Counted from the first letter of the stretch, positions 45,234 to 57,954 are shown. The stretch is 64,000 nucleotides of DNA from Shinisaurus crocodilurus (GCA_021292165.1 CM037879.1:36193839-36257838); one strand, 5' to 3'. Translations and numbers: made by a program. Notes: generated by a model from the letters alone, not told the origin.

Positions 45234-45365
45234 GGGTGCAATCCTATGCATGTTTAGACTGAAAAACTCCTACAAGTCCCAGCATTCCCCAGCCAGCATG
45301 GCTGTCTGGAGAATGCTGGGACTTGTGGAACTTTTTTTGATCAAAATATGCATACGATTGTGCCC
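45234..45365. mobile_element. Short Tc1/mariner-type MITE in the putative 3' UTR
   Basis: Inverted ends GGGTGCAATCCTATGCAT and (reversed) GGGCACAATCGTATGCAT, flanked by TA at 45232-45233 and 45366-45367. The centre is 'cagcattccccagccagc'. Confidence 0.85.
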
Positions 45366-48300
45366 TAAAAGTGCGTGTGTGGATTTTTTTTTTAAAAAAA
45401 ACTTACAGTATTATATTGATTCCTTAAGGAAGTCCAGGCCCGATAGATTTGGAGTAGAATTTTAAGCTCTGAAGTCTTATTCGGATTTGACTGTCTATTT
45501 TAGTGTATTTTATGGCAGCTAGCTAGGTAGAGAGAGAAAATTGAGGGTCTCAAATGACAAAAATGGCTGAAGTTACCACCTTTCATACTTTGAAACAGAG
45601 CTATTCCTAAGAAGATGCAAAGGTTAAACACCAGTTTTCATCCCAGCTCAAAATAATGAGCATTTTCAATGGTTTACAACCAACAGTTCTACAGAAAACA
45701 AAATTGCATTTCCTTCAACAGAACATTTAAGTGCAATACAGTAACTGCTTACTCATATAAATCAGTTACATTCTTTAAGGGGAGCTTTTTGAAAACAATG
45801 CTTATTAAAATTTCCAAACACAGAATAGATACCCAAAAGAAGTCTTTGCACTAAAACACCAATAATTACTATATAATACACATGACAAATAGAAGAGGAT
45901 TTTTTTTCCAATTTTTGATTACCGTACTTCTCATGTACAATGCTCATTTGAGGGGGTTTGCAAACCACTTCTTATATATATATTTATATTTATTTATTTA
46001 TATTTATTTATATATATATTTATATCTTTCCGTTCTGCTGGTGAAAGTCCTATATTTAAAGCCACAAAATCTTCACTTTTATTTCTTAGTTAATATTAAC
46101 CTGGGGTTGTGGGGGGAAACCCTTTGCCAATAAATTACTTTGTGCAGATAGAAAAAAAAAATCTGTAACTTTACAAAAACTGGATCACCCATGTCCTGGA
46201 CACATGATGAGAGAGATCGTTTTTTAAAACTACTGAGCTGGGTTTTAAAGAATGATTTCAACTATCTATACAGTTAACTGCAGCGTTTCTTATAAATTTA
46301 ACAGATGTTCTCAGAATGTAGTTATTAAAATCATCTGCCTTTTATTCAAGAAGAGCCATCAAGCCGAATATATACATTGCTTTATAAAAGTTCCCCTCGG
46401 CTATAGATATTCACCCACATACCTGGTACAGTAACAATGATTCTGCAAACTTAAAACACTTTAAATTAAATAATACTCAGAGGCACAAAGCAAACCTCAG
46501 GAATATATGGGCGAACACTCCCTTAAATAATTACTACATTCTAATATCTTTCACTTTTTAAAAACCATTGAATGTGAAGCGTTCCCATTACACAACCAGA
46601 GATACAGTAAGAATTAAATGTTTCATAGTTTCAAATAGAACATTCTTCTCACAAAACATAACAAAGGTCTAAAATAGGTTCTTAATCTACATTGGAAAAA
46701 TGTAAGCTTTTCACTTCACACGCATATTGTGTGTGTATAAGTATATATACATATATATATCTATATCTATATATCTATATATTCTCATGTGTATATGTGG
46801 GTATATATGTATGTATATGTATACACATATATATAATACGTATGAAATATTGCTTCTATACTACTTTTCATTACGCTAAGAACACACAAGATCTGCACCA
46901 CTGTTACAAAAAGTTGGCTTCTACAAGAAATTTTCAAAATTGAATGCTGCTCGAACGACTGAGAAAAAAATATTTTGCATTATCAAACTGTTCTAAAAAT
47001 TTTCTTCTTCAAAAACTTATTCTCCTGCTTTTTTGTTTTGTTTTTAATTTTCTTTAAAAAGACACAAAATATGCATAGCTATCAACATTATGTCAAACAG
47101 CTGGAAAAAAGTGGGGAGGGGGAGAAAAAGAATCCTGTGTTTATTGCAGCAGTAGTCATTCCAGGGCAGGGGGGGAAGAGGAAGGTCCAAAAAGACGAAA
47201 AATCGTAAGCCACAGAAGGCACAAGGACAATTGTACTTGTGAAGGGGAGAAAAACTGTGAATTTGAAGGATTTGTTTTACCTAATCCCTCCGCTGGTGCA
47301 TTTACGATCTAGGCACACACTTCCAGTTTCTGTACAGCAAAAAAAATAAAATAAAAATAAATAAATAAAAAATAAAAAAATTTAGAAGATGAATGTCACT
47401 ACGGGGTTTCAATTTTTTTTTGAACTACTTTCCCTATGTAAACTTTTCTTTACTACAATAAACACAGCCTTCTGCCTTTGATGACCCAATCCATGTACAG
47501 TTTTGCTGAGAAATAAGTGGTTGGTGGGGACGGGGGCACAATTATTGCTGGGCCCATTCGATGTTACACCTGCTGCAACATGCTTGCATCGCAAGCTGAC
47601 CCGGGATGTCCAGCAGCTAGCTTGGCAGCACAAATCAGTTCTGCTACTCCAACATCAGATGCAGCACCAGCAAAGCTGCTGCAATGCAGAATTCAGTGGC
47701 AAGAGCACATTGCATTACAAGCTTATACCAGTTTTACAGAGGGTTTGGCTGCCACGATTCTCCACAGAGAATTCCTAGGAGAAGCAGTTAGATAAACCTT
47801 CCTTCACAGAACTATAGTTCCCAGTATTCTTGGTGGAGAGGAAATTACCAATAAATCAGTGGATAACTGTAGTGTACATATCTGCGGAGAGTCTGGGTAT
47901 GACCAGATCACCTACCTTGCAACCTACCATTGTTTTGGGCAAGACGGAACCATCTATGTCAACTGCAACCCTACGTTCCTGAAACCTAGCAACCTTTCTT
48001 TCTTTATAATGGTATTACAATGGGCAAGCAGCACAGTTGGACAAAATTGGCAAGCAACGTGTGATGCTATAAGCTCCCATCTGCACAAAACACTCCACAG
48101 CAAAGAACATCTATAGGATCGGGATGAGTTTTTAATTTAAAAAAAAAAATGGAATATGAACAAGATCATTTGGAGGAGGAGGAAGTCTACTTAAAATATA
48201 GCAAAGACCAATGCTTTATATTTTAGTTTATGTGCTTTGGGAGAGACAAAGGCAATATGGCTATATAATGCAATGAAGTCATCATAAAAGAGCTAGTTAA

Positions 48301-49438
48301 ATTATCGGTTATATTTTTTTTAAAAAAATCAAGGTTTGCTTGGGTCCCCCCCTTTACTTTTAGCATTCCTGTACATCATTCACTAACAATTTTATCTATG
48401 CTATGTGTAAATAAATAAATAAATAAATGCTGTAAGGTCTAGCGTATAATTACTCACATTTCAGTCAATAATAATTGTTGTAGTGCTAATAATACTAATA
48501 CGAATACTACTAACAACAACAACAAAAGCAAAAACATATATAAGGAAAATATTTCTGGAAGGGTGTCTAATGTATTACAAATAAAGTATGGCTTTAGTTT
48601 GTTATGTTTGGTTTTTAATGTCTGAGGTGACAATGAAAGAGTAGACTCTACGTGAAGGGTTGCCTTAGAAGTGTATTTCAGTTTAATAGGGTTTAACAAG
48701 GTGTTCAGCCCAATGGGAGACACTCATGTGCAAGCTCCTGTGCCAAAACACGAGGAAAAGTAGCTCTTGAATGCTTCTTGTACATTTCCAGCAAGCTTCA
48801 GTAGAAATACACCCTAAATCAGAACTGGAATGTTCTTCCGTAATGGGAAGAAAATAAGTGTGTAACCAAAGTTTTCATCCTTTTCTTAACAGGAACTGCT
48901 ACACAAGGAAAGGGTGTTTTCAGATGTTCCAAACAGTGATGATAGTGCATAACAGGAAGCACAACAGTACATTCTCCAATGAAGGGATACTTACTAGTGC
49001 AGAGGTGTGGAGCTACTGTCATAATTTTGGCACAACAGTAGGTCTGCCTCCTGTGTCAATAGTGCATTTAGACCAGCAGTGATTGGAACAGGGACAAGCA
49101 TCCTGAACATGGGATTGTGGGTGATTCAGAGCACTGATCATCAGCAAAACCCTACATATGGATATGTCCTAATAGTCTGCACTACATGCACAAAATAAAG
49201 GTGTCAACTGTATGGATGCAAAAACTGTACTAAATACTTCAGGGGAAGTTTAGGAACAGCATGGCTTGCTTTGAGTGCAATGCATGCTGCAACAAATTGT
49301 GGCCCTTTACTCCTTGCTATTGGCTGCATTGCCTGCACTGCATAGACATAACCAGTGCTCAAAAATAATGGCAGGGCCTGCAATCCAGAGAGCTCTGAGC
49401 GAAAGAGGAAAAGAATAAGGTAAACTTAGGCACAATTA

Positions 49439-49800
49439 GGCCCGGTTCAGACATTTATTGAACTACAGTTTATGAAGCTGGGAATGAGCAGTGGGCTTGC
49501 ACACTCTCCCCATGCTTCTTCATTTTTTGTGCTAGCTTCAGCACTTCGATCCTGGTCTGTTTAACCTACAGTTCTCAATTACCTCTGAAGAGGGAATTGT
49601 GGTTTAATGTTGGTTTACTAACTAGGACCTTAAACCATGAACAAATTGTGGTTCAAGATCCAGATTAGTAAACTAACATTAAACTATAGTTCCCAATTTG
49701 AACATAACAGGGAACTGTAATTTAATCAGACCAGGATTGATGCAAAAGTCAGTAGACAAGGGGATGAGTGAGTGTGTGGGCCTGACACTTGTGACTGGGT
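49439..49800. repeat. Palindromic MITE in the putative 3' UTR
   Basis: Inner inverted arms about 49550-49610 and 49670-49740: 'atcctggtctgtttaacc' against 'taatttaatcagaccagga', and 'ttaatgttggtttactaa' against 'tagtaaactaacattaa'. Confidence 0.75.
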
Positions 49801-51734
49801 TAATCAACTAGAGTTTATTAAGTCAGGGATGCTACATATGGAAAGGCTCATTGGGTTCTGTATGTAGTGTACGGTGTATAGATGCTTCTTGCTTGTGCAA
49901 AGGTCTTGCAGCAAGAAAGTCACTATTCTGCTTGTAGAAACCTGGTTTTTGCATGTGGAAGAGGGTAACTAGTTTGCAGCCTGGGTGTCCTAGGTTTGTT
50001 TTCTTTTTTAAAAAAATTAGCAGGTTTTTAAGGCTTTTCACTGATAATAACTACCTTCATCCATTTCTGTCTCTCAAGCAATATTTGTAAATGAAGCATC
50101 ATTGCAGTGACTAGGTCAGTTTTTTTTAACTGTAATGTCATGTGGGGTAAACTTTCACTCTCCAGAGTCAAAATAAATCTAGTATGTTTAAAAAATAAAA
50201 AACAATGTCAAGAAAGATTTTAAAAAGGGGAGGCTCCTAAAGAACATAATTTGGTAAACTGTAAAACAAACACATTGGATAATTAGTATCAAATTGGTAT
50301 CAAATTGCTGGGGGAAGGGTGGATAATGAAAAAGGCTAGCCCAGTTAACAATAAATTCTTACTGCATCTGTACAAAAGACAACAGAGAAAACGACAAACA
50401 CATAGTGCCATAGCATATCAGAAAACACTACTAGACACTACACCTTTGCAAAAATGCCAAAAGAAAAAGGAGACCACTGAAGAAAGCATAAAAACTAGCA
50501 ACAAACTTTTTTTGAATTAGGCTGATCACTGAGTCAACTCACTTCGGTTTGATTCATACAATTCTTGGTATTATTACTATTTTCCACTGTAAGGTAAACT
50601 TTTCTTTTGGTCACCCTGAGGATAAATTCCATCTTGGACTTCTTTAACATGCATTCTGTTTCAGTAAGTGTCAAAATTCAGAGTCAGCTAGATGTGCTAA
50701 ATACCCACCCGTTGCTGAAATTGCAGCCCTGTGCTTGGTTCCTCCTGCCTCCCACATCAAGTAAAACTTGCTGCGTTTGGGCTGCAGTGATGTTTTGTGC
50801 TTCCCTGCCCCATGTCACTGACTGCTGATGTGGAAACATAGAACATCATGACTTCTGTACACAGTTCTAGTAGACATTATGGAGGGATAGGGATCTATTT
50901 GCATGGCTGCCATTTTCAGCAGCAGCTGTGTGTTTAGCATCATGTTGAGTTTGGTCCTGAGACCGACTGAAATTATATTTGTCCATAATCAGGTCTCAAA
51001 TTGATCCATGTGACTGTTCCTCGCAAGGTGACTGCAAAATGTTATCTTGAGTGAAATAACAGAAAAACTCTGATGTGCTCCATATATTACGCTTTACTCT
51101 CATGTTTTATTTGCCACTAGCTTTTGTTGTAGAAGAGAAGTTGCTTGGTCAGTTCTATTCATTGTTAATGAATCACTTATATTTGAGGAAATAATAAAAT
51201 TGGCTAGCTTCTGCTTTCCTAGTCAACAGGACAGGGATAAAGTTTCCGTATGATTTATAGGCACAATCCAGAGCTAACTGAACATGCTTAAGTCTCAGTA
51301 AGAAAATTAGCAAGCACAGTTAACCACTTAAGTTTCATTGGATTCAATGGGTATGGCCAATTTTCTACAAAGTTGTGCTCTCTCTATATATTGTGCCGAG
51401 TTTATTCATTTGAACAATATTTTCTATTTTAAAAAGTCTCTATTCCATTTCTAACATACAGAAAATGTTCTTGTACTTTGAGATGTCATTGTTTTGCCTC
51501 AGTCATTTTAGAATTAAGCAAAGTATTGTACAATGCTTCTCAGAGGAAAAGGTATTTTAAAACATTGTTTTTGAGGCAAAAAATATGAAATATCATATAC
51601 ATAACCACCTAAGGGCTTGGGGGGAGAATAATACATTTTGATAAAAAATCTCATTTAGAACATGAGCCAAAGTTGACCATTCAGTGTGATAGTGTAAGGA
51701 TAAAATCCAGCCAAACCTAAACATTAAGAAGATT

Positions 51735-51815
51735 AATCCTATGGACATCTAGTCAGAAGTAAGTCCTACTAAGTTCAATGGGGCTTACCCCAAAGTATGT
51801 ATGCATAAGTTTGGA
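51735..51815 (-). repeat. Short MITE scrap in the putative 3' UTR
   Basis: 'agtcagaagtaagtccta' and 'aatggggcttacccc' match the widespread 'acttctgagtagac' repeat, reversed. Confidence 0.6.
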
Positions 51816-52249
51816 AGCATAAGGTCCCATTGATTCCACTTGGAGAGTATTTCCGCATGATTTACCAATAAAACAATAGGACTTTAAAATGTTCTGCTAT
51901 GAGTAAAAATCATGCAAGATTTTTTTTTTACTCTATGGAGAGTGAAATGCTACTGTTTTAATAAGCTGGCCATATTATGAAATTTAAATCACTGTGTTTG
52001 CCAACAGCAAAACCCCTTGCTTTAAGTGATTTTCTTTTGTTTTGTGCAGTATTGCTTTGCCTGAAATGGGGGGGAGAGGGGAAAGAGTGAAGAGATCTGG
52101 GTAAGTAATGATGGGGTGAACTCCAAAAATGAAGGCATTCCTACCCTAGATTTTTGGATTCCAAGCCCACCTCCCTGATCTAGTTTGCTTTGGATCCAGA
52201 CCTCTCTGGAATCTGGGCTCAATCTGATATAAGACCTTTTTCAAGCCTA

Positions 52250-52342
52250 CAGTGGTTCCTAGGAGAACTTCCCACTACCACTGCTTCCCCAAACTCCCCA
52301 AAATGGTGGAAAGCAGATGGGAAGCACTCCTGGGAACCACTG
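52250..52342. mobile_element. 93-bp TA-flanked MITE in the putative 3' UTR
   Basis: CAGTGGTTCCTAGGAG on the left, CTCCTGGGAACCACTG on the right, TA at both sides. Confidence 0.88.
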
Positions 52343-52955
52343 TAGATGGCCCAAGATGTTGCTACACATGCTTGCAGCAGCATACAGGACCCTGGAAACT
52401 AGGGTGAATGATTCAGGACATCTATTGCTCTTGTAAGGGGAAAGCTTGGATGCCACTTTTGATCTTGTTTGAATAATTAGAAGAGATGTTTATATTTCTT
52501 CTAACCTATAACATGAAAGTTATAGGTTCATTAAACAGTTGAGCCAAAGATTTAGAAAACGCTAAGCTTGTGAAATGCATCCATAGAGTTGAGAGAGTAA
52601 TATAAACAAAGAGACATACCGTAATTGACTGTAGAATTGCACTGCGACATTTGTCTTTCTAGAACAAAATGCCACTTTGTAATGAGCAATAACTGGCAAA
52701 ATATATAGATATAGATATATATAGATATATAAAAGTAATGCCCTAAACTTGCTAAAACAGGCTTGTACACACTTCAAAACATTCTTCTCCCTGGGGGGAA
52801 AAAGAAACCCAAATATTTTTCCCCCTCCCCTCCAAATGTTAAAAGTCATGGGCAAAAGTAAAACAAAGGCTGGAGTTAAAATAATGATCCACTTGTTACT
52901 GACCTAAATAACAAAATAATAATAATAATAATCACGAAGGATTATGATCTGATTT

Positions 52956-52979
52956 CATATATATATATATATATATATG
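52956..52979. repeat. (AT)n microsatellite
   Basis: About 11 AT units, about 110 bases after the PROX1 stop codon on the minus strand. Confidence 0.95.
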
Positions 52980-53090
52980 AATGAAATTAATATAGACACA
53001 CATACACACGCACTCACACACAACTTGGGCATCAAAAAGGGGGATCTGCTACTTTTTTTTTAATACATTCATAAATAGTGGTTGAAATTT

Positions 53091-53276
53091 CTATTCATGG
53101 AGAAGCTCTTGGAGGCAGTTTGGGGATTTGAAAATCTCAGGAACTTCACTGTCCAGCTTACAGATGACCTTGTATATGGCCTTCTTCCAGGAAGGATCAA
53201 CATCTTTGCCTGCGATAATGGCATTGAAAAACTCTCGTAATGTGATCTGAGCCACTTCCAGGAATCTCTCTGGAAC
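53091..53276 (-). CDS. PROX1: PROX1 terminal coding exon (C-terminal Prospero domain)
   Basis: The 61 codons from VPERFLEVAQITLREFF to CLQELLHE, then TAG (53091-53093), are the C-terminus of PROX1, a homeo-Prospero transcription factor needed for lymphatic, lens, liver and retinal development; it acts in the nucleus. The sequence shown is part of the Prospero domain, which packs against the homeodomain to form one DNA-binding unit; residues 1-61 include the conserved DPSWKKAIYKVI and VPEIFKSPN. The 5' boundary is a splice acceptor: the minus strand reads TTGTATCAGCAG just before GTTCCAGAG. Earlier exons (N-terminal domain, homeodomain) are not in the window. The gene identity is recalled from the protein family and rests on near-complete match to known vertebrate PROX1. 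Confidence 0.98.
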   Translation of the reverse strand, partial: VPERFLEVAQITLREFFNAIIAGKDVDPSWKKAIYKVICKLDSEVPEIFKSPNCLQELLHE

Positions 53277-53283
53277 CTGCTGA
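53277..53283 (-). promoter_or_regulatory. PROX1: PROX1 tandem splice acceptor (CAGCAG)
   Basis: On the minus strand CAG at 53280-53282 and CAG at 53277-53279 lie in tandem, preceded by TTGTCTCCTTGTATCAG. Splicing after the first would add one glutamine before Val; after the second would give Val directly. Confidence 0.7.
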
Positions 53284-54387
53284 TACAAGGAGACAATGGC
53301 ATTAATAAAAGTTTTCAGTTTCAAGTCTCTGGGTCTTCAAAGGAAACTGAGCTAAGTTCTTGCTTTCAAAAGGGAGCTTACATAGCACCTGCATTTTCTA
53401 AATGCGGCAGACCTCTATTCTCTTAGGCAAGGCTGTTATATATAGTACAATAACTTTTAAAACATGTGTTAGCTAGCTTTGTAAAGTCGAACCACAGAAT
53501 GTAGGTATTAAAATATGAACATCTGGGTTTAGAGGGTGCTGGATTTATAAGATATAATTAGCAGAGGAAGGGAATGAAGGGGGGGGGGGAGGAAGGCTAT
53601 TGCCTTGAAGGTTTGTGGAATATTTTGTCCACATATGTATGTGTCTGATCACACTTTACTCTCTAAGTGTACATGTGAGAATTTAGCATGTGCTGGAAAC
53701 AACATAGCCCCTTCACTTCTGTGTGTTCAGCTTTGGTCCCAGGTAGTGCTAAAAGCCAGCAAAGAAACAGGGTATCTACTACAAATGTTTGTTTTCAGTT
53801 TTATCATGAGCACCTAATAAAGGCATACTCTAATAACCTGGATCAGCAGTTGCTTCGTGTGGTGCTCCCATAACATTTTCCTGCACGCAGCCATTACAGT
53901 TCCCACTTCAACCCAAATATCCCAATAAAAATCATATTTATACAACTGGGGTGGTGGTGGTGGTGGTGGAGGAGGAGGAAGTGGGTGGGTGGGAACTCTG
54001 CAGATGCTGTGAACATAGGCCCAAGCTCATTCTGCCCAGTTAAGTTTCTCAATGGCAATCCAGTTTATTCGGTATATTGAAAACCAGAGCACTGTTTTCA
54101 GCATCTTCGACAATGAACTATTTGGAGGAAAGTGCTCTTTTAATGAAGTTGGTATACCCTAAAATCAGTTTCTTTTCATTGCCTTTATGTTTTAAAAAGG
54201 ATACTGTACACGCAGATTAAGGCCCATAATACCCATCCGTGTGTGGGGGCACTCACAGTCACAATGCAACTTGGTCAGCAGAGCTCCCCAAGATCAGCTG
54301 TTTGAATGAGTGGCTTCCATTCCCATTCCTCAGTGACAACATCTTTCCTGCAACTGCTCAGTAGAAGTCCTAACCGTTAATGTAGGA

Positions 54388-54525
54388 CAGGCACCCCCAA
54401 CCTCATGTCCTCCAGATGTGTTGGACTACAACTCCCATCACTCCAGCCAGTGTGGTTGTGCTGGCTGCAGATGATGGGACTTGTAGCCCAACACATCTGG
54501 AGGGGGCTGAGTTAGGAAAGGCTGA
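54388..54525. repeat. Palindromic MITE
   Basis: 'catgtcctccagatgtgttg' left, 'caacacatctggagggggct' right. Confidence 0.88.
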
Positions 54526-54564
54526 TGATAGGACAAGAGAATGAGTGGAAGGAGTCCCCCCCCC

Positions 54565-54718
54565 CTTGTAGAGCGCATAGTTTGCACAAGAGTCACCGAT
54601 TAAATCCCCAGGCATCTCCAGTTAATCGGCTAGCAAGTGCTGGGATCTGCCCGAGATCCTACAGAGCTGTTGTCAGTTAAAAGTGGACAGTATTGGGTGA
54701 AATGCACCAATGTAAGGT
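54565..54718 (+). repeat. Worn tRNA-SINE (type 2)
   Basis: Retains 'gtagagcgcatagtttgc', 'aaatccccaggcatctccag' and 'tacagagctgttgtcag', in the family order. Confidence 0.7.
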
Positions 54719-54719
54719 A

Positions 54720-54980
54720 CAGTAATACCTTGGATTGCAAGCATAATTTGTTCCGGAACCGTGTTTGTAATCCAAAACACTCTTATATCAAAGCAAGTCT
54801 CTGGCGGGTATGAGCGGGGCTGATTTCGGCCCGCTACGCCCGCTCGAGGCGAGCGGTTACATCCCTACGTTACTTGTCTTGCAAGACGTCGCTTGTTTAT
54901 CAAGTCAATTTTTAAAAATTTTTTTGCTTGTCTTGCAAAACGCTCTCAGACCAAGTTACTTGCAATCCAAGGTATTCCTG
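54720..54980. mobile_element. pogo/Tigger-like MITE (261 bp)
   Basis: CAGTAATACCTTGGATTGCA on the left and TGCAATCCAAGGTATTCCTG on the right are inverted, flanked by TA at 54718-54719 and 54981-54982. The TA target and CAGT end fit the pogo branch of Tc1/mariner. No coding capacity. Confidence 0.88.
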
Positions 54981-55179
54981 TAGTTTTACATGTTCAGTTT
55001 TACATGTTCAACATGTTTACCACACAGGCACATGCGTTCTTGGATGTAGCACACCAGCCAAGAGAAGCAGCATGGCCTTCAGACAAAAGGCCCTCACCTC
55101 TGCTTTAGAATCTCATCTCAGAAGCTGCCTCTCCCTTGCAGACATCAAGTGACTTCATGAAGTAACATAGAGGCCTCTT

Positions 55180-55280
55180 GAGGCGCAATCTTGTACAAGT
55201 TGAGACAGAAAAAAGGCATACAACTCCCAGCATGCCCCAGCCAGCTATCCTATCTAAACCTGCAGAGGACTGCACCCTTA
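55180..55280. repeat. Short MITE scrap
   Basis: 'ggcgcaatcttgtacaag' left, 'gaggactgcaccctt' right, with 'caactcccagcatgcccc' inside; same family as 45234-45365. Confidence 0.65.
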
Positions 55281-56040
55281 ATCTACCGGTACTGATTCTG
55301 CATACTATTTGCAATCCTGGATCTGGCTTATGAACCAACTGCTCTTAAAGAGATCTTCCTACTTCCCCCCCACCCCACCCCACATGGAAGGTGCAAAAAT
55401 TAGACTTCTCCTCCCATAACGAAGTATTGGAAGCTTTCTCACAGATGACACACTGGCAATCTGCGAGCCAGATTTTGCCATAAGGCAGACATGTGATCAG
55501 CCGCTGCTGAAGTCAGTAGGAGCTGCCTGCATGCAGTAGAGGGTGGAATTTGGACCCAAACAGTGAATGTCCTTTGAAAAAGGCATATTGACTCATGATG
55601 CTGAAGGAGTAACATGCAAGTAGTGGTGGTGGTGGTGGTGGGGGGGGAAGAGTAAATAACAAGGATTAAAATAATTATTTTCCTCACACTGAAAAAAAAT
55701 ATCTCAACCACACACCTCTGTCTGTGTTTTGAGTTTTTAGTCCTGTAAACACAGAGTGTTCTGTCTAATGATATGCGATGCTGCTGTTTGTAAGGGTTGC
55801 AGGAACCCTTTCCTTGAAGTTGACAGCACTTATTATCATCCAAATTGGGCATGCTGTGGAAATTATGTAGGACTGAGGAGTTTGGGAGGGTGGGAAGTAT
55901 TTGCTAAATGTTATGGAAAGATAACAAATATTTGATCCATTCAGTCAAATATTTCTCTGAAGGTTCAAAAACAACAGCCTTCAGAGCTTCGGAATAGAAA
56001 AGGGCAGATAAGTGCTGGCACAGTTACAGGGAGGTATCAA

Positions 56041-56210
56041 GCCAGTGTGTCGTAGTGGTTGGACTGGGGCTTGGGAGATCCGGGTTCTAGTCCCCACTCA
56101 GTCATAGAGCTCACTGGGTGACTTTGGGCCAGTCACTGACTCTCAGCCCAACCTACCTCACTGGCGTTGGTGTGAGGATGAAATGGAGAGGAGGAGAACC
56201 TTGTAAGCAA
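56041..56210 (+). repeat. tRNA-derived SINE (type 1)
   Basis: Head 'gccagtgtgtcgtagtgg', B box 'gggttctagtcccc', body 'ggccagtcactgactctcag'; the 3' end is truncated. Confidence 0.9.
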
Positions 56211-56304
56211 GCAAAGGTGTAAAAGGAGCTCTGGAGGAAGACGAGGGGAGTATAGAAAAGCTGAATGGATTATTTGCATCAATTTCCACTACAGACGCTA
56301 GAGC

Positions 56305-56437
56305 AGCAGCTAGAGCAGCTGGTGCCCTCCGGGCATTTGGGAACCCCCTGGCATTCCTGACCATTGGCCATGCTGGCCGAGGCTGATGGGAACTGAAGCC
56401 CAAAACATCTGGATAGCATCAGATTGGGGAAAGCTAG
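56305..56437. repeat. Palindromic MITE
   Basis: 'ggtgccctccgggcatttgg' and 'aaacatctggatagcatcag' with 'gccatgctggccgaggctg' inside. Confidence 0.8.
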
Positions 56438-56529
56438 TTAGAGGGACAACCACTCTCCAGTCATTGGTTTTCTTGCAATGTAGCTGAAGAACTATCTCAA
56501 AGAGAAGTGACATCTCTACATCACAAGAT

Positions 56530-56815
56530 GGAGTGATGGCCACCAATTTGGAGGGCTTTAAAAGGGGATTGGACAAATTCATGGAGGAGAAGGCTATCAA
56601 TGGCTACTAGCCCTGATTGGCTATATGCTACCTCAATATCAGAGGCAGTATGCCTGTGTACACCAGTTGCTGGGGAACATGGGCAGGAGGGTGCTGTTGC
56701 ACTCCTGTCCTGCTTGTGGGATCCAGTGGGCAGCTGGCTGGCCACTGTGTGAAGAGAATGCTGGACTGGATGGACCTTTGTCTGATCCAGCAGGGCTCTT
56801 CTTATGTTCTTATGA
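56530..56815 (+). mobile_element. CR1-clade LINE 3' end, another subfamily
   Basis: Reads 'gatggccaccaatttggagg', 'ggattggacaaattcatgga', '...gctggactggatggacc', 'cagggctcttcttatgttc', a CR1 3' end with TATGTTC tail repeats. It differs from the 26933-28100 family. Confidence 0.85.
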
Positions 56816-57479
56816 CAATGGACAAAAGTAACAAGTTACCGAATGGCATTTGCCCAAATCAGCTAAAATCTCTCTCTCTCATTTATTTCCAGTGCTGCCA
56901 TCTATGACAGATGAAGCAATGTAATCCTTTTTTATTTTAAAGATCCAGGAGTGATCCACCCAGGATACAGGATATTACAGAGCATTCAGCATAACCTATT
57001 TCCTAGTTTAGCCGGCTGAAAGCTTTATTGATATTAACATATAGATGTTAAACGTGCCTTGCTGAAGAAGAACCAGCATGTCTCTGCAAGAGGAAGTAGT
57101 GATGATGCCAAAGGCATTCATTCGAGATGGTGGTGTTGGAAATGCAAACTCAAGCATTCACCCCATCAAAGTTTGGGATCAGTTCTTAACGGCTCACCCA
57201 GCACCATCCATCCTTCCCTACCACCAGGATAGTCACGCTCTTCCCTTTCTCACCCAAGCCTATTTTGAACCAAGCCAGGTAAACTCACCCATCACTAAAG
57301 GCAAGTCTTTCCACCCACATTGTCTTTTTTATAGTTCTTTAAGGATATCAACAAGTCTGCCAAATTTCCCAATCTGATTGTGATTTTATTTTTTTAAAAA
57401 CATTTTCAGATTTTGCTTTTGAAATTAGATTTTGAGGAACCCCTTTTAAACGTAACTATTAACTCTTATGGCAATAATG

Positions 57480-57772
57480 TTAAGAATCAATGGGACTCTT
57501 ATACTCCTGCTGATTCCCTTCTGTCCTGCCAATTCCCTTCCACAAGTGGTGGGTCCTGCCGATTCCACTGTGCATGCGGGACGCACCACTTATGAAAGGG
57601 AGATTTAGCGCTAGGGGCAGCCACAAAATGAGCAGAAATGCTCATTCCTGGAAGGATGCAGGTCGGCAGAGCTCCCTTATGTTTCGGGCTGCCACCACAT
57701 AAATGCTAAATTGACATTGTGCAAGTGGTGCGGGCCGCTTGCACAATGAAACAGGCCGTTGGATTCTGCCCC
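57480..57772. mobile_element. MITE family E, copy 2
   Basis: Shares 'ctgattcccttctg', 'caccacttatgaaagggaga' and the right end 'gttggattctgcccc' with 26040-26404. The left terminus is worn. Confidence 0.65.
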
Positions 57773-57954
57773 ATGTGCACAATGCAATGCTTTTACAATT
57801 TTTTTCCTCTGAAATTCCTAAAATCTCCATAACTTAGAATAATGCACACACACAAAAATAATTTATACAAACAAATTTAAATTAGGAGGTGTGTTGTTGT
57901 TTTTAAATTACCCAAATGAGTTTCAGCTCTGGTAGACAGGAATAGTTTGGTGGA

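Larger units (their letters stand above)
44471..53090 (-). other. PROX1: Putative PROX1 3' UTR (end uncertain)
   Basis: Directly follows the stop codon on the minus strand and is mostly AT-rich, with fewer repeats than the flanks. AATAAA on the minus strand occurs many times; the last before the texture changes is at 44488-44493. PROX1 transcripts of mammals are known to have a long 3' UTR of several kilobases, so a long one is expected, but this span is longer. Pumilio-type words (TGTATATA on the minus strand) occur near 45104, 46368 and 46747. Several MITEs lie inside. The true cleavage site is not shown by sequence, and an end nearer 47.3 kb is possible. Confidence 0.45.

Noticed and set aside
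47503..47795. 90-codon frames within the presumed 3' UTR
   Set aside because: Opposite strand to PROX1 with no domain; two overlapping frames of similar length.
57078..57377. 99-codon frame in the PROX1 intron on the opposite strand
   Set aside because: No recognisable family, no splice signals around it, most likely chance.
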